Source: Billgrantia antri (GTDB lineage Bacteria > Pseudomonadota > Gammaproteobacteria > Pseudomonadales > Halomonadaceae). From it: a DNA stretch of 64,000 nt. The notes beneath the pieces were generated by a model. That model saw only the letters and a program-made list of their open reading frames with translations, was not told the origin of the DNA and ran no database searches. The translations under genes and the position numbers were made by a program. Shown here one piece after another: positions 28,314 through 37,649 of the stretch. The stretch lies in NCBI RefSeq assembly GCF_019430905.1, contig NZ_JAHYCA010000001.1:1-64000 (forward strand), in the 5' to 3' direction. How positions within the stretch are numbered: the first letter of the stretch is position 1; each line of letters begins with the position of its first letter.

Positions 28314-29333
28314 TCACGAAACCAGCACGCGAGTGAAGTCGGCCAGTTCCTTCATTTTCTCCAGCGGCAGCTTGGAGGCCTGGGCATCCTGGGCCATCAT
28401 CACTCCCTCCTTGAGGGTGTCGGCGATACCCGCGCAGTAGAGTGCCGCTCCGGCATTGAGGGCGACGATATCGGCCGCCGGTCCCTCACCTATCAGCGCC
28501 TCGCGTACCAGGCGCAGGCTGTCCTCGGCGCTGACGACCTTGAGCGGGGCCAGCTCCTGTCGCTCGATGCCGAAGTCTTCGGGCGCGATGGTATAGCAGC
28601 GAATCTCGCCGTCCTTGAGCTCCGCCACCTGGGTAGGAGCGTCCAGCGAAATCTCGTCCAGGCCGTCCTCGGCATGCACTACCATGACGTGGCGGCTGCC
28701 AAGCTGGCGCAGCACTTCGGCCATCAGCGGCACCAGCTCGGCAGAATAGACGCCCAGTACCTGATTGGGTGCGCCAGCAGGATTGGTCAACGGACCGAGG
28801 ATGTTGAACAGGGTGCGTACGCCCATCTCGCGACGCGGGCCAATGGCGAAACGCATGGCGGGATGGTGGTTGGGAGCGAACATGAAGCCGACCCCCACCT
28901 GCTCGATGCAGCGTGCGACCTGCTCCGGTTTGAGGTCCAGATGGATGCCAGCCATGTCGAACAGGTCAGCGCTGCCGGAAGAGGAGGAGACACTGCGGTT
29001 GCCATGCTTGGCCACGTGGGCACCGGCCGCCGCGGCGACGAAGCTCGAGGCGGTCGAGACGTTGAACAGGTTGGCGCCATCGCCACCAGTGCCGACGATG
29101 TCCACCACGTTCTCGGCCACCAAGTGCACTCGTTTCATCAGCTCGCGCATGACCTGGGCAGCGGCACCGATCTCCTCGGCGGTTTCCCCCTTCATGGCCA
29201 GACCGACCAGCAGGCCGCCAATCTGGGCATCGGTGGCCTCCCCGGTCATGATCTGCTGCATCACCGAGTGGGTGTCGTCGAAGCTCAGGTTATCGTGGCG
29301 CATCACCGCGGCGATGGCTTCTCGCATCTGCAT
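28314..29333 (-). CDS. trpD: Anthranilate phosphoribosyltransferase
   Basis: Adds phosphoribose from PRPP to anthranilate. 339 residues, nucleoside-phosphorylase class III fold. The PRPP loop VDIVGTGGDG is near 79-88, followed by NVSTASSF. The Mg-binding region with the DGLDEISLDAPT segment lies near 222-233. ATG at 29333, 26 bp after trpG with a GAGAGGAG-type ribosome binding site. Transcribed with trpG from the attenuator-controlled promoter. trpC, its usual downstream partner, is 5 kb away. Confidence 0.97.
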   Translation of the reverse strand: MQMREAIAAVMRHDNLSFDDTHSVMQQIMTGEATDAQIGGLLVGLAMKGETAEEIGAAAQVMRELMKRVHLVAENVVDIVGTGGDGANLFNVSTASSFVAAAAGAHVAKHGNRSVSSSSGSADLFDMAGIHLDLKPEQVARCIEQVGVGFMFAPNHHPAMRFAIGPRREMGVRTLFNILGPLTNPAGAPNQVLGVYSAELVPLMAEVLRQLGSRHVMVVHAEDGLDEISLDAPTQVAELKDGEIRCYTIAPEDFGIERQELAPLKVVSAEDSLRLVREALIGEGPAADIVALNAGAALYCAGIADTLKEGVMMAQDAQASKLPLEKMKELADFTRVLVS

Positions 29334-29359
29334 GGACAGAAACTCCTCTCTCTTGCGGT

Positions 29360-29944
29360 TCAGCGGCGCTTCAGGAAATTGGCCAGCAGCTCGTGCCCCT
29401 GACGGGTCAGTATCGATTCCGGATGGAACTGCACGCCCTGGATGTCCAGCTCGCGATGACGCAGACCCATGACCAAGCCAGGCGTCACGTCATCTTCATC
29501 GGTCCAGGCGGTAACCTCCAGGCAGCTGGGCAGGGTCTCGGCCTCCACCACCAGGGAGTGGTAACGGGTGACCTCGAGCGGATCCTCGAGGCCGGCAAAA
29601 ACGCCCTGGCCGGTATGGCGAATCCGCGAGGTCTTGCCATGCATCACCTGAGGCGCCCGCACCACCTTGCCGCCATACACCTGGCCGATGGCCTGATGAC
29701 CCAGGCAGATGCCGAGAATCGGCAGGCGTCCGGCAAAATGTTCGATGGCGGCCAAAGAAATCCCCGCCTCGTTGGGTGTACAGGGGCCCGGCGAGATCAC
29801 CAGGTGGCTCGGCGCCAGCGCTTCGATCTGGGCCAGCGTGATGGCGTCGTTACGATAGGTCGCCACCTCGGCTCCCAGCTCTCCCAAATACTGCACCACA
29901 TTGAAGGTGAAGCTGTCGTAGTTGTCGATCATCAGCACGGACAT
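29360..29944 (-). CDS. trpG: Anthranilate synthase component II (glutamine amidotransferase)
   Basis: 194-residue class I glutaminase that supplies ammonia to TrpE and perhaps also to PabB (9.0 kb), since no separate pabA is in the window. Catalytic Cys80 (GICLGHQ) and the VQFHPES motif (His/Glu near 172-174). The oxyanion region is [11 protein letters not shown] at 51-61. ATG at 29944. First structural gene behind the trp leader peptide and attenuator. Confidence 0.96.
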   Translation of the reverse strand: MSVLMIDNYDSFTFNVVQYLGELGAEVATYRNDAITLAQIEALAPSHLVISPGPCTPNEAGISLAAIEHFAGRLPILGICLGHQAIGQVYGGKVVRAPQVMHGKTSRIRHTGQGVFAGLEDPLEVTRYHSLVVEAETLPSCLEVTAWTDEDDVTPGLVMGLRHRELDIQGVQFHPESILTRQGHELLANFLKRR

Positions 29945-30016
29945 GGCGTAAGGTCCCGTTCAATCTCTGCATTGTTTCGTAGGCTCGGCCAGCCGTGCAG
30001 GGCCTGCTTCGGACAC

Positions 30017-30066
30017 AAAAAAGCCGCCCCAACGGCGGCATTTTCTTCAGTCGTCAGCGTGCCGCC
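30017..30066 (-). promoter_or_regulatory. trp attenuator: exclusive antiterminator and terminator hairpins
   Basis: On the minus strand the terminator is GCCGCC-GTTGG-GGCGGC (30023-30039) followed by six T (30017-30022). Its 5' arm TGCCGCC (30034-30040) can instead pair with GGCGGCA at 30060-30066, just after the leader peptide stop. That gives a 7-bp antiterminator that excludes the terminator. With the Trp-Trp codons just upstream, this is a classical ribosome-mediated attenuator controlling trpGD. Confidence 0.85.
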
Positions 30067-30073
30067 CCCTCGC

Positions 30074-30124
30074 TCAGGAGCGCCACCACTGGATCATGTT
30101 CGGCATGTAGGCGTTTGCGTTCAT
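30074..30124 (-). CDS. trpL: trp operon leader peptide TrpL
   Basis: 16-residue peptide MNANAYMPNMIQWWRS with two adjacent Trp codons (30083-30088), four codons before the end. Stalling there when charged tRNA-Trp is scarce would free the antiterminator at 30060-30066 and 30034-30040. No Shine-Dalgarno is visible. The -35 TTGACA at 30155-30160, with a CACTAT -10 at 30131-30136 (18-bp spacer), would place the start at or next to the ATG, so the leader may be translated leaderless. It lies between trpE and trpG, so it controls trpGD rather than trpE. Confidence 0.85.
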   Translation of the reverse strand: MNANAYMPNMIQWWRS

Positions 30125-30130
30125 GTCGCA

Positions 30131-30160
30131 ATAGTGCCGTCGTAGCCGCGTGGCTGTCAA
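30131..30160 (-). promoter_or_regulatory. Promoter of trpL-trpG-trpD
   Basis: The minus-strand -35 is a perfect TTGACA (30155-30160). The best -10 is CACTAT (30131-30136) with an 18-bp spacer, only a moderate match. The 326-bp gap between trpG and the binding-protein gene is explained by this promoter, the leader peptide, the attenuator and the opposite-strand ribosome binding site at 30259-30264. Confidence 0.5.
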
Positions 30161-30270
30161 CGCACGATGGCGGCGAGGCACACCGCAGACGAGCTGGTCG
30201 GGCCGCTGGCCAGCCTAGGTTCCAGTCTCTATCATCGGGGCACGTGCGCTACGTAAAAAGGAGATTGACG

Positions 30271-31242
30271 ATGCGCTTTATCCGCCGTGCCTGTACCTGG
30301 CTGGCTCTCCCCCTCGCTGCCATGGTCGGCGGCGTTTCGGTCGCAGCCGCCAATCCCAAGGTTGTCGCCAGCTTTTCGATCCTTGGCGATCTGGTCAATC
30401 AGGTCGGCGGTAACGATATCGAACTGGTCGTGCTGGCGCCTGCTGGTGCCGAAGTGCACGACTGGGAGCTGACACCGGACAGTTTCATCGCGCTGGAAGA
30501 TGCCGACCTCATCTTCTACAACGGTTACCAGTTGGAACAGTGGATGCGCCAGGTCCACGCTACCGTAGGCAACCGGGCACCGCTGGTGGCCCTCGCCGAG
30601 GCATCGGAGTATTCGACCCAGCCGATCATCACCGGTGAACATACTGGCGAGCCCGATCCTCATCTCTGGATGGACCCGCGTGCCGTGGCGGCCTACCTCC
30701 AGGTCATCGCTGACCATCTCGCCGAGTTGCACCCGCCGGCTGCCGATAGCTTCCAAGCCAGAGCCAGTGCCGCCAAGGAGAAGCTCGCCGCGCTGCATGA
30801 GGAAGTGGACAACATCCTGGCGCAGATCCCCGAAGAGCAGCGGGTCCTGATAACTACCGAAGCGGCCTTCGTCTACTTCGCCGAGGCCTACGGCTTTCGC
30901 CATGACGGCATCTGGGGCAGTAACGCCGAGACGGCGGGCTCGCCTCCTCAGGCCAAGCGCATAGCGGATCTGATCGAAGCGCTGCAGCCGGCTGCCATAT
31001 TCTGGGAAAGCACCCTGTCGGACCGAGACATTCAGAGACTTACCACCGATAAGGCCATCCCCGCTGTCGCCGGACCGCTCTACGTCGATTCGCTCAGCGA
31101 AGCCGATGGCGACGCCTCCAATTACGTGGCCTTGATGCGCCACAATGCCAACCTGATCCGCAGCGCCCTGATGCAGGAAGAGGAAACCGGCCAGGAGAAC
31201 GCGGACAGCCAAGGGCGGGAAGGCAGCGCGGACAGCGAGTAA
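30271..31242 (+). CDS. Orphan metal-binding SBP (cluster 9, Mn/Fe ligand set)
   Basis: 323-residue periplasmic solute-binding protein with a signal peptide (cleavage near Ala27). The ligand set His63 (EVHDWELTP), His131 (DPHLWMDP), Glu196 (TTEAAFVYF) and Asp272 (YVDSLSEAD) matches Mn/Fe binders such as PsaA/SitA. Zn-specific ZnuA has His at the third site and a His-rich loop, which is missing here. No ABC permease or ATPase is adjacent. AAGGAG 7 nt before the ATG fixes the start. It lies on the opposite strand between trpG and trpE. The C-terminal tail is Glu/Gln/Ser-rich. Confidence 0.82.
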   Translation: MRFIRRACTWLALPLAAMVGGVSVAAANPKVVASFSILGDLVNQVGGNDIELVVLAPAGAEVHDWELTPDSFIALEDADLIFYNGYQLEQWMRQVHATVGNRAPLVALAEASEYSTQPIITGEHTGEPDPHLWMDPRAVAAYLQVIADHLAELHPPAADSFQARASAAKEKLAALHEEVDNILAQIPEEQRVLITTEAAFVYFAEAYGFRHDGIWGSNAETAGSPPQAKRIADLIEALQPAAIFWESTLSDRDIQRLTTDKAIPAVAGPLYVDSLSEADGDASNYVALMRHNANLIRSALMQEEETGQENADSQGREGSADSE

Positions 31243-31347
31243 AAGCTCGCTTGCCTCAGGTGAGGCGAATTCGCCTTCGATGCGCCAGCCTGCCTCCACC
31301 GAGAGAGCGGCCGCCCGGCCCCAGGAGGCGCAGGCGACCAAAGCTCC

Positions 31348-32835
31348 CTAGAGGTTGTCCAGCCCCTTCTCGGCCATCGCCACGGCGCGGAAGATGGCGC
31401 GCCCCTTGTTGAGGGTCTCCTGCCACTCGAGCTCGGGCACCGAGTCGGCGACCACGCCGGCGCCGGCCTGAACGTGCAGCTCGCCATCCTTGATCACCGC
31501 GGTGCGGATGGCGATGGCGGTGTCCATGTTGCCGTGCCAGGAGAGATACCCCACCGCGCCGGAATAGATGCCTCGCTTGACCGGTTCCAGCTCGTCGATG
31601 ATCTCCAGCGCGCGGATCTTGGGTGCACCGGAAAGCGTGCCGGCCGGGAAGGTGGCGCGCAGCACGTCCATGGCGGACAGCCCCGGTTTCAGCTTACCGG
31701 TGACGTTAGAGACGATGTGCATGACGTGGGAGTAGCGTTCGACGGCCATCTGGTCGGTCACCTGCACCGACCCCGTTTCGCTGATGCGCCCCACGTCGTT
31801 GCGCCCCAGGTCGATCAGCATGAGGTGCTCGGCGATCTCCTTGGGATCGGCCAGCAGCTCGGCCTCGAGCGCGCGGTCCTCCTCTTCGGTCTTGCCGCGC
31901 ACCCGGGTGCCGGCGATCGGGCGCACGGTGACCTCGCCCTCCTCCAGCCGCGTGAGGATCTCGGGAGACGACCCCACCACATGATGGTCGTCCAGGTTGA
32001 AGAAGAACATGTAGGGCGAGGGGTTGAGGCTGCGCAGCGCGCGGTACAGATCGAGCGGCGAGGCCTGGTAGGGGATCGACATGCGCTGCGAAGGCACGCA
32101 CTGCATCACGTCGCCAGCCAGCACGTACTCTTTGATCTTCTCCACCGCGGCTTTGAAACCAGCCTCGGTGAAACCTGAGGTGAAGTGCCCCTCCTCCACC
32201 GCGCTGCGCCCGGTGCCGGGACTGGCGGCCTGCACGCCGGCGCTGCGCAGGCGCCGCTCCAGGCTCTCGAGGCGCGCCACCGCCGTGGCAAAGGCGTCCG
32301 GCATGGTCGGATCGGCATGGGTCCATAGCGTCAGCCGCCCCGATAGGTTGTCGAAGACCACCAGCTCGTCGCAGACCATCAGCAGAATGTCCGGCACGCC
32401 GAGCGGGTCGGGTTTCTCGACGCCCCGCAGGCGCGGTTCGATGTAGCGGATGGTATCGTAGCCGAAGTAGCCCACCAGGCCGCCGTCGAAGCGCGGCTGG
32501 TCGTCGAGGTCGGGCACGCGGAAACGCGCCTGGAACTGCTCGATCCAGCTCAGTGGGTCCTCCACCTCCACGCGCTCGAGGCATTCACCTTGGCGAAAGC
32601 GGCTGACAGTGAAGCCGCGCACTTCGATGCGCTCCTGGCACGGCAGCCCGATGATCGAATAGCGCCCCCACTTCTCGCCGCCCTGTACCGATTCGAGCAG
32701 GAAGGTCCAGGGTTCGTCGGCCAGCTTGAGATAGGTCGAAAGCGGCGTATCGAGATCGGCCAGGACCTCGCGGGTGACCGGAATACGGTTATAGCCGGCC
32801 TCGGCCAGCGCATGGAAACGTTCGGAAGTCATCAT
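31348..32835 (-). CDS. trpE: Anthranilate synthase component I
   Basis: Makes anthranilate from chorismate with TrpG-supplied ammonia. 495 residues. The N-terminal [15 protein letters not shown] motif contains the LLES element of tryptophan feedback inhibition. PIAGTRVRG has Ala where PabB has Lys. [18 protein letters not shown] and the C-terminal [11 protein letters not shown] follow. Start: the first ATG of the pair at 32835, 7 nt after GAGGAA; the frame is open to 32868. It lies downstream of rpe and gph as in Pseudomonas, but with a 243-bp gap. A 35-codon reading frame in that gap (32902-33009) ends in Trp-Arg-Trp. Confidence 0.96.
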   Translation of the reverse strand: MMTSERFHALAEAGYNRIPVTREVLADLDTPLSTYLKLADEPWTFLLESVQGGEKWGRYSIIGLPCQERIEVRGFTVSRFRQGECLERVEVEDPLSWIEQFQARFRVPDLDDQPRFDGGLVGYFGYDTIRYIEPRLRGVEKPDPLGVPDILLMVCDELVVFDNLSGRLTLWTHADPTMPDAFATAVARLESLERRLRSAGVQAASPGTGRSAVEEGHFTSGFTEAGFKAAVEKIKEYVLAGDVMQCVPSQRMSIPYQASPLDLYRALRSLNPSPYMFFFNLDDHHVVGSSPEILTRLEEGEVTVRPIAGTRVRGKTEEEDRALEAELLADPKEIAEHLMLIDLGRNDVGRISETGSVQVTDQMAVERYSHVMHIVSNVTGKLKPGLSAMDVLRATFPAGTLSGAPKIRALEIIDELEPVKRGIYSGAVGYLSWHGNMDTAIAIRTAVIKDGELHVQAGAGVVADSVPELEWQETLNKGRAIFRAVAMAEKGLDNL

Positions 32836-33078
32836 GACCGGTTCCTCGGTGTTACGACAGGGACGCAAGGGAAAAGAACGGAGTTAATGCTCTAGCGAGC
32901 GTCACCATCGCCAGCCGGCAGGCTGGGCAGCGAACGGCACCGTCGAGGTGGCAGCCAGGAGAAGGCGACCACGTGCAAAGGAGGGGTCATGCAGCATCAT
33001 GCTGTCCATCGAAGCGTGTCCCGCAGGATAGGCAAACGGAATGAATCCGAGGTCATTGATAGGGTTCGAAAATCGACC

Positions 33079-33744
33079 CTAAACGAGTTCCGCCAGTGAA
33101 TCAACCAGCGCATCGGGCCGGCTGTCGCGGACCGGCTCGCCGTGGTTGTAGCCATAGGAAACCGCCAGGGTGCGAAAACCGGCGGCGCGCCCTGCCGCCA
33201 CGTCGTGACGCGAATCCCCCACCATAAGGCATTGCGAAGGCGGCAGGCCGAATTGCGCCGCCACGTGCAGCAGCGGCGCCGGATCGGGCTTCTTCTGCGG
33301 CAGGCTGTCGCCGCCCAGGCAGAGTGCGAAATGGTGCTCGATTCCGAACTGGATCAGGATAGGTCGAATGAAGGCGAACGGCTTGTTGGTGACCAGCGTC
33401 AGGACCCAGCCGCCGTCACGCAGGCCATCCAGCGCTTCGCTCACGCCGGGATAGAGCCGTGTGCGCGAGCCGGGATCGCGTCCGTAACATTCGAGAAAGG
33501 CCTCGTGGGCACGCCCTAGCAGCGCCTCATCGGGAGGCGCGTTTCGGGCAAAGGCCAGCGCGCGCTCGACGAGCTTCAGCGAACCGTTCCCCACCCAGTC
33601 ACGCACCCGTGCCTCACCTGCTGCAGGCAGACCGAGCTCGCCCAGGCTGGTATCTACCGCCACCGCCAGGTCGGGCACGGAATCGACCAGGGTGCCATCC
33701 AGATCGAAGCTGATCAGGCGAATACCGTTCAAGATGGGATGCAT
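33079..33744 (-). CDS. gph: Phosphoglycolate phosphatase
   Basis: HAD-superfamily phosphatase of 221 residues removing phosphate from 2-phosphoglycolate. Motif I DLDGTLVDS has nucleophile Asp14 and Asp16. Motif II is in TLVTNKP. Motif III/IV is KKPDPAPL and MVGDSRHDVAAGRAAG. Start: ATG at 33744 with GAGGAGG 6 nt upstream; the start overlaps the preceding GIY-YIG gene by 16 nt, indicating coupling. Part of the conserved rpe-gph-trpE order. Confidence 0.93.
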   Translation of the reverse strand: MHPILNGIRLISFDLDGTLVDSVPDLAVAVDTSLGELGLPAAGEARVRDWVGNGSLKLVERALAFARNAPPDEALLGRAHEAFLECYGRDPGSRTRLYPGVSEALDGLRDGGWVLTLVTNKPFAFIRPILIQFGIEHHFALCLGGDSLPQKKPDPAPLLHVAAQFGLPPSQCLMVGDSRHDVAAGRAAGFRTLAVSYGYNHGEPVRDSRPDALVDSLAELV

Positions 33745-34022
33745 GGTGCCTCCTCGTGGCCCTGCCGTTCCTTCAGCCAGATCCGTTTGCGTGCAGCCGA
33801 GAGACGCTTGATCTCGGCCTCGAGCCGCAGCGCGGCGCCGTGACTGCCCACCCGCTCCTGATGCACCAGCACCAATGGCCCGCGCCCGCGCAGAGCCTTG
33901 GCCCCACGACCGGCTTCGTGCTGCGTCAAACGCCGTGCGACATCGGTGGTGATGCCGGTATAGAGCCTTCCCTGTCGAGTTTCGACCATATAGAGGAACC
34001 ACTCGGGTGATGGGTGCTGCAT
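33729..34022 (-). CDS. GIY-YIG nuclease-superfamily protein (UPF0213/YhbQ type)
   Basis: 97-residue single-domain protein. The GIY-YIG motif appears as LYMVET..RLYTGIT near residues 10-25, followed by the Arg-His pair RLTQHEAGRGAK and a Glu near 75. E. coli YhbQ-type members have unclear roles in DNA repair or exchange. The ATG at 34022 is 10 bp after the rpe stop, and the 3' end overlaps gph, so it is embedded in the rpe-gph operon, which is not its usual partner set in Pseudomonas. Confidence 0.85.
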   Translation of the reverse strand: MQHPSPEWFLYMVETRQGRLYTGITTDVARRLTQHEAGRGAKALRGRGPLVLVHQERVGSHGAALRLEAEIKRLSAARKRIWLKERQGHEEAPCIPS

Positions 34023-34032
34023 CGCTGTTGAC

Positions 34033-34731
34033 CTATGCCGTCGCCAGTTGCTTGCGAAACGCGCGAATGACGCTGTCGTAGCGGTTCGGGTCACTGTCGC
34101 TGCCCGCCTTGAATACCGCCGAGCCGGCAACGAAGGTATCGGCCCCGGCCCGGGCGATCTCAGCGATGTTGTCGACCTTTACCCCGCCATCGATCTCGAG
34201 GCGAATATCGAGACCCGACGCATCGATGCGACGTCGCGCCCCACGCAGCTTGTCGAGCGTCGCCGGAATGAAGGACTGGCCACCGAAGCCTGGATTGACG
34301 CTCATCAGCAGGATCATGTCGACCTTGTCCATGACGTAGTCGAGGTAGGAGAGCGGCGTGGCGGGATTGAACACCAGCCCAGCCTTGCAGCCACCGCTAC
34401 GGATCAGCTGCAGCGAACGGTCGATGTGTTCGGAGGCCTCCGGATGGAAGGTGATGTAGCTGGCCCCGGCATCGATGAAGTCGCCGATCAGCCGGTCCAC
34501 CGGCTTGACCATCAGGTGCGCGTCGATGGGGGCAGTGACCCCGTGCTTGCGCAGCGCCTCGCAGACCATGGGGCCGATGGTCAGGTTGGGGACGTAGTGG
34601 TTATCCATGACGTCGAAGTGGACGATGTCGGCCCCGGCGGCCAGTACGTTGTCCACCTCCTCACCCAGCCGGGCGAAATCGGCGGAGAGAATGGATGGGG
34701 CTATCAGGAAGTCGCGGTTCGCGTCGCTCAT
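34033..34731 (-). CDS. rpe: Ribulose-phosphate 3-epimerase
   Basis: Interconverts ribulose-5-phosphate and xylulose-5-phosphate in the pentose phosphate pathway. 232 residues, TIM barrel. Typical segments: [15 protein letters not shown] at the N-terminus, [17 protein letters not shown] (metal His/Asp), [19 protein letters not shown], and DGGVKVDNI with the second metal Asp. First gene of the rpe-(GIY-YIG)-gph group. ATG at 34731. Confidence 0.97.
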   Translation of the reverse strand: MSDANRDFLIAPSILSADFARLGEEVDNVLAAGADIVHFDVMDNHYVPNLTIGPMVCEALRKHGVTAPIDAHLMVKPVDRLIGDFIDAGASYITFHPEASEHIDRSLQLIRSGGCKAGLVFNPATPLSYLDYVMDKVDMILLMSVNPGFGGQSFIPATLDKLRGARRRIDASGLDIRLEIDGGVKVDNIAEIARAGADTFVAGSAVFKAGSDSDPNRYDSVIRAFRKQLATA

Positions 34732-34913
34732 CGGGTCAACCAGTCATCGCACGGAAATAAAGCCGCTATGTTACCAGACCCACTTGTTTCGTGAGCGGAG
34801 ACGGGCATGTTTCGTCAATGAACCATATAGATAAAAAGAATAAGAGCGGAGATTGTAATTCCACATCAGCAATCATACTCTTGCTAACAAAGTTCCATTT
34901 GCCGGAGACACCA

Positions 34914-35921
34914 ATGCGACTTACCTCTCTTCGCCGCACGCTTCTCGCCGCCGCCCTGGGCATTGGTCTGGCGACGCCGGCGCTCGCCGCCGAGCGCGAG
35001 CTGCTCAACTCCTCGTACGATATCGCCCGCGAACTGTTCAGCGCGATCAATCCCGAGTTCATCACCCACTGGCAGGCGGAAAACGGCGAGGAGGTCGAGA
35101 TCCAGCAGTCCCATGGCGGCTCCTCGGCCCAGGCTCGCGCGATTCTCCAGGGACTGCGTGCCGACGTGGTCACCTACAATCAGGTCACCGATGTCCAGGT
35201 GCTGGCCGATGCGGGCCTGGTCGCCGAGGACTGGCAGCAGCAGTTGCCCAATAACGCTTCGCCCTACTACTCCACTACCGCCTTCCTCGTGCGCAAGGAC
35301 AACCCCAAGGGCATCGAGAGCTGGGACGACCTGGTAGAAGAAGGCGTGCAGATCGTCTTTCCCAACCCCAAGACGTCGGGCAACGGTCGCTATACCTACC
35401 TGGCCGCCTGGGGCTTCGCCGACCAGGAATACGGGGGCGACGAAGAGCGGGTCCACGACTTCATGCGCACCTTCCTGCGCAACGTGGCGGTGTTCGACAC
35501 CGGCGGCCGTGGCGCCACCACCAGCTTCATCGAGCGCGGTATCGGTGACGTGCTGATCAGCTTCGAGTCCGAGGTCAACAACATTCGCCAGGAGTACGGC
35601 AGCGACGACTATGAAGTCATCGTGCCGCCGGTCAGCATCCTGGCCGAATTCCCGGTGGCGGTCGTCGAGTCCAATGCCGAACGCAACGGCAACCAGGACC
35701 TGGCCCAGGCTTACCTGGAGTATCTCTACAGCGAGGAAGCGCAGCGCATGCTGGCCGGCTTCAACTACCGTGTGCATCACGAAGCGGTAGTGGAGGAATT
35801 CGCCGAGAACTTCCCCGCAACCGAGCTGCTCACCGTCGAGGAAATCGGTGGAAGCTGGGACGAAGTGATGGACACGCACTTCGGCAGCGGCGGCCTGCTC
35901 GACCAGCTGCAGCGCCGCTGA
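34914..35921 (+). CDS. sbp: Periplasmic sulfate-binding protein
   Basis: 335-residue binding protein with a signal peptide (cleavage after ALAA, about residue 25). The sulfate/thiosulfate family segments are [48 protein letters not shown] and [14 protein letters not shown], which together line the sulfate site. Start: ATG at 34914, 7 nt after GGAG; the longer open frame lacks a signal. First gene of sbp-cysT-cysW-cysA. The upstream 180 bp is AT-rich and has no strong -35, consistent with CysB activation (inference). Confidence 0.94.
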   Translation: MRLTSLRRTLLAAALGIGLATPALAAERELLNSSYDIARELFSAINPEFITHWQAENGEEVEIQQSHGGSSAQARAILQGLRADVVTYNQVTDVQVLADAGLVAEDWQQQLPNNASPYYSTTAFLVRKDNPKGIESWDDLVEEGVQIVFPNPKTSGNGRYTYLAAWGFADQEYGGDEERVHDFMRTFLRNVAVFDTGGRGATTSFIERGIGDVLISFESEVNNIRQEYGSDDYEVIVPPVSILAEFPVAVVESNAERNGNQDLAQAYLEYLYSEEAQRMLAGFNYRVHHEAVVEEFAENFPATELLTVEEIGGSWDEVMDTHFGSGGLLDQLQRR

Positions 35922-35958
35922 TGGCAGCAGCTGAGACACACGCCAAGAGCGAGGTTTC

Positions 35959-36822
35959 ATGAGCACTCGGTCCTTCGCCATCGGTCTCGGCAGCACCCCC
36001 AAGCGGGTGCTGCCGGGTTTCGGCTTGTCGCTCGGCATCAGCCTGACCTTCGTCTCGCTGATGCTGCTGCTGCCCATGACCGGGCTGTTCGGCCAACTGG
36101 CGGGGCTGAGCCTGGCCGAATACTGGACGATCATCACCAACGACCGGGTGGTGGCAAGCTACGTGGTGACCATCGGCGCCGCCGCCGTGGCGGCCATCGT
36201 CAATGCCGCCTTCGGCCTGCTGCTGGCTTGGGTGCTGGTACGCTACGAGTTTCCCGGCAAGCGCCTGCTCGATGCACTGATGGATCTACCCTTCGCGCTG
36301 CCTACCGCGGTGGCCGGCATCACCCTGGCCACCCTCTACGCCAGCAACGGCTGGATGGGGCGGCTACTCGAGCCGCTGGGGCTGCAGGTGGCTTATACCT
36401 GGGTCGGCATTGCCCTGGCCATGGCCTTCACCAGCATCCCCTTCGTGGTGCGCACGGTGCAGCCGGTACTCGAGGACATGCCCCACGAGATGGACGAGGC
36501 CGCACTGACACTCGGCGCTTCGGACATCACCGGTTTTCGCCGGGTGATCCTGCCGCACCTGTGGCCGGCCCTGGTAACCGGTACCGGGCTCGCTTTCGTG
36601 CGCTCGCTGGGTGAATTCGGCGCGATCATCTTCATTGCCGGCAACATGCCCTACGAGACCGAGATCACCGCGCTGATGATCTTCGTGCGGCTGCAGGAGT
36701 ACGACTATGCCGGCGCCTCGGCCATCGCCTCGGTGGTGCTGTTCGCCTCGCTTGCGCTGCTGCTCGTCATCAATATCTGGCAAGGCCGCTTCATCAAGCG
36801 CCTGCATGGAGGACACGGTTGA
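35959..36822 (+). CDS. cysT: Sulfate ABC transporter permease CysT
   Basis: 287-residue inner-membrane permease with about six helices and the ABC loop EAALTLGASDITGFRRVILP (residues near 178-197). It pairs with CysW in the sulfate/thiosulfate importer. ATG at 35959, 37 bp after sbp. Its TGA overlaps the ATG of cysW by one base (TGATG), a coupling arrangement. Also called cysU. Confidence 0.95.
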   Translation: MSTRSFAIGLGSTPKRVLPGFGLSLGISLTFVSLMLLLPMTGLFGQLAGLSLAEYWTIITNDRVVASYVVTIGAAAVAAIVNAAFGLLLAWVLVRYEFPGKRLLDALMDLPFALPTAVAGITLATLYASNGWMGRLLEPLGLQVAYTWVGIALAMAFTSIPFVVRTVQPVLEDMPHEMDEAALTLGASDITGFRRVILPHLWPALVTGTGLAFVRSLGEFGAIIFIAGNMPYETEITALMIFVRLQEYDYAGASAIASVVLFASLALLLVINIWQGRFIKRLHGGHG

Positions 36823-37649
36823 TGCAACGGATCGGTGACGCTCCCGCCGTCAGGCGCCTCTTGATCACGGCCGCCGTGCTGCTGGCGGCGCTGTTCCTGC
36901 TGCTACCGCTGGTGGCGATCTTCGCCCAGGCCTTTGCCCGGGGCGTCGATGTGTTCTGGGCCAACATCACAAACACCTATACCCTGGCGGCGATCCAGCT
37001 GACGTTGGTCATCGCCGTGCTGACGATTCCCGTGTGCCTGGTATTCGGCGTCGCCCTGGCCTGGCTGGTGACCCGTTTCCGCTTTCCGGGGCGGCGCATC
37101 CTGCAGACACTGATCGATATTCCTTTCGCTGTCTCACCCGTAGTGGCAGGGCTGGTCTACCTGCTTCTGTATGGCCGAACCGGCTGGCTCGGCAGCTGGC
37201 TGGATGGACACGACATCCAACTGATGTTCGCCTGGCCCGGCATCCTGATGGTCACCATCTTCGTCACCTGCCCCTTCGTGGCCCGTGAGCTGATTCCATT
37301 GATGCAGGCCCAGGGCTCGCGCGAGGAAGAGGCCGCGGTCACCCTGGGCGCCCCCGGCTGGACCATCTTCCGTCGGGTGACGCTGCCCAACATCCGCTGG
37401 GCACTGCTCTACGGCGTGATCCTGACCAACGCCAGGGCGGTGGGCGAATTCGGCGCCGTCTCCGTGGTTTCAGGCGCCATTCGTGGCCAGACCAACACCC
37501 TGCCGCTGCACCTGGAGCAGCTCTATCAGGACTACAATACCGTGGGCGCCTTCGCCAGCGCGTCGCTGCTGGCCCTCATCGCCCTGCTCACGCTGGTCGC
37601 CAAGGCCAGCCTGGAATGGCGCGCCGCGCGCCGGGAGGATCACGCATGA
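36822..37649 (+). CDS. cysW: Sulfate ABC transporter permease CysW
   Basis: 275-residue permease, partner of CysT. About six hydrophobic helices, starting with [20 protein letters not shown]. The ABC-interacting loop is [20 protein letters not shown]; the C-terminal [15 protein letters not shown] segment is typical of CysW. I start it at ATG 36822 (GGAGGA 8 nt upstream) rather than the TTG at 36819. It overlaps cysA by ATGA. Confidence 0.94.
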   Translation: MQRIGDAPAVRRLLITAAVLLAALFLLLPLVAIFAQAFARGVDVFWANITNTYTLAAIQLTLVIAVLTIPVCLVFGVALAWLVTRFRFPGRRILQTLIDIPFAVSPVVAGLVYLLLYGRTGWLGSWLDGHDIQLMFAWPGILMVTIFVTCPFVARELIPLMQAQGSREEEAAVTLGAPGWTIFRRVTLPNIRWALLYGVILTNARAVGEFGAVSVVSGAIRGQTNTLPLHLEQLYQDYNTVGAFASASLLALIALLTLVAKASLEWRAARREDHA

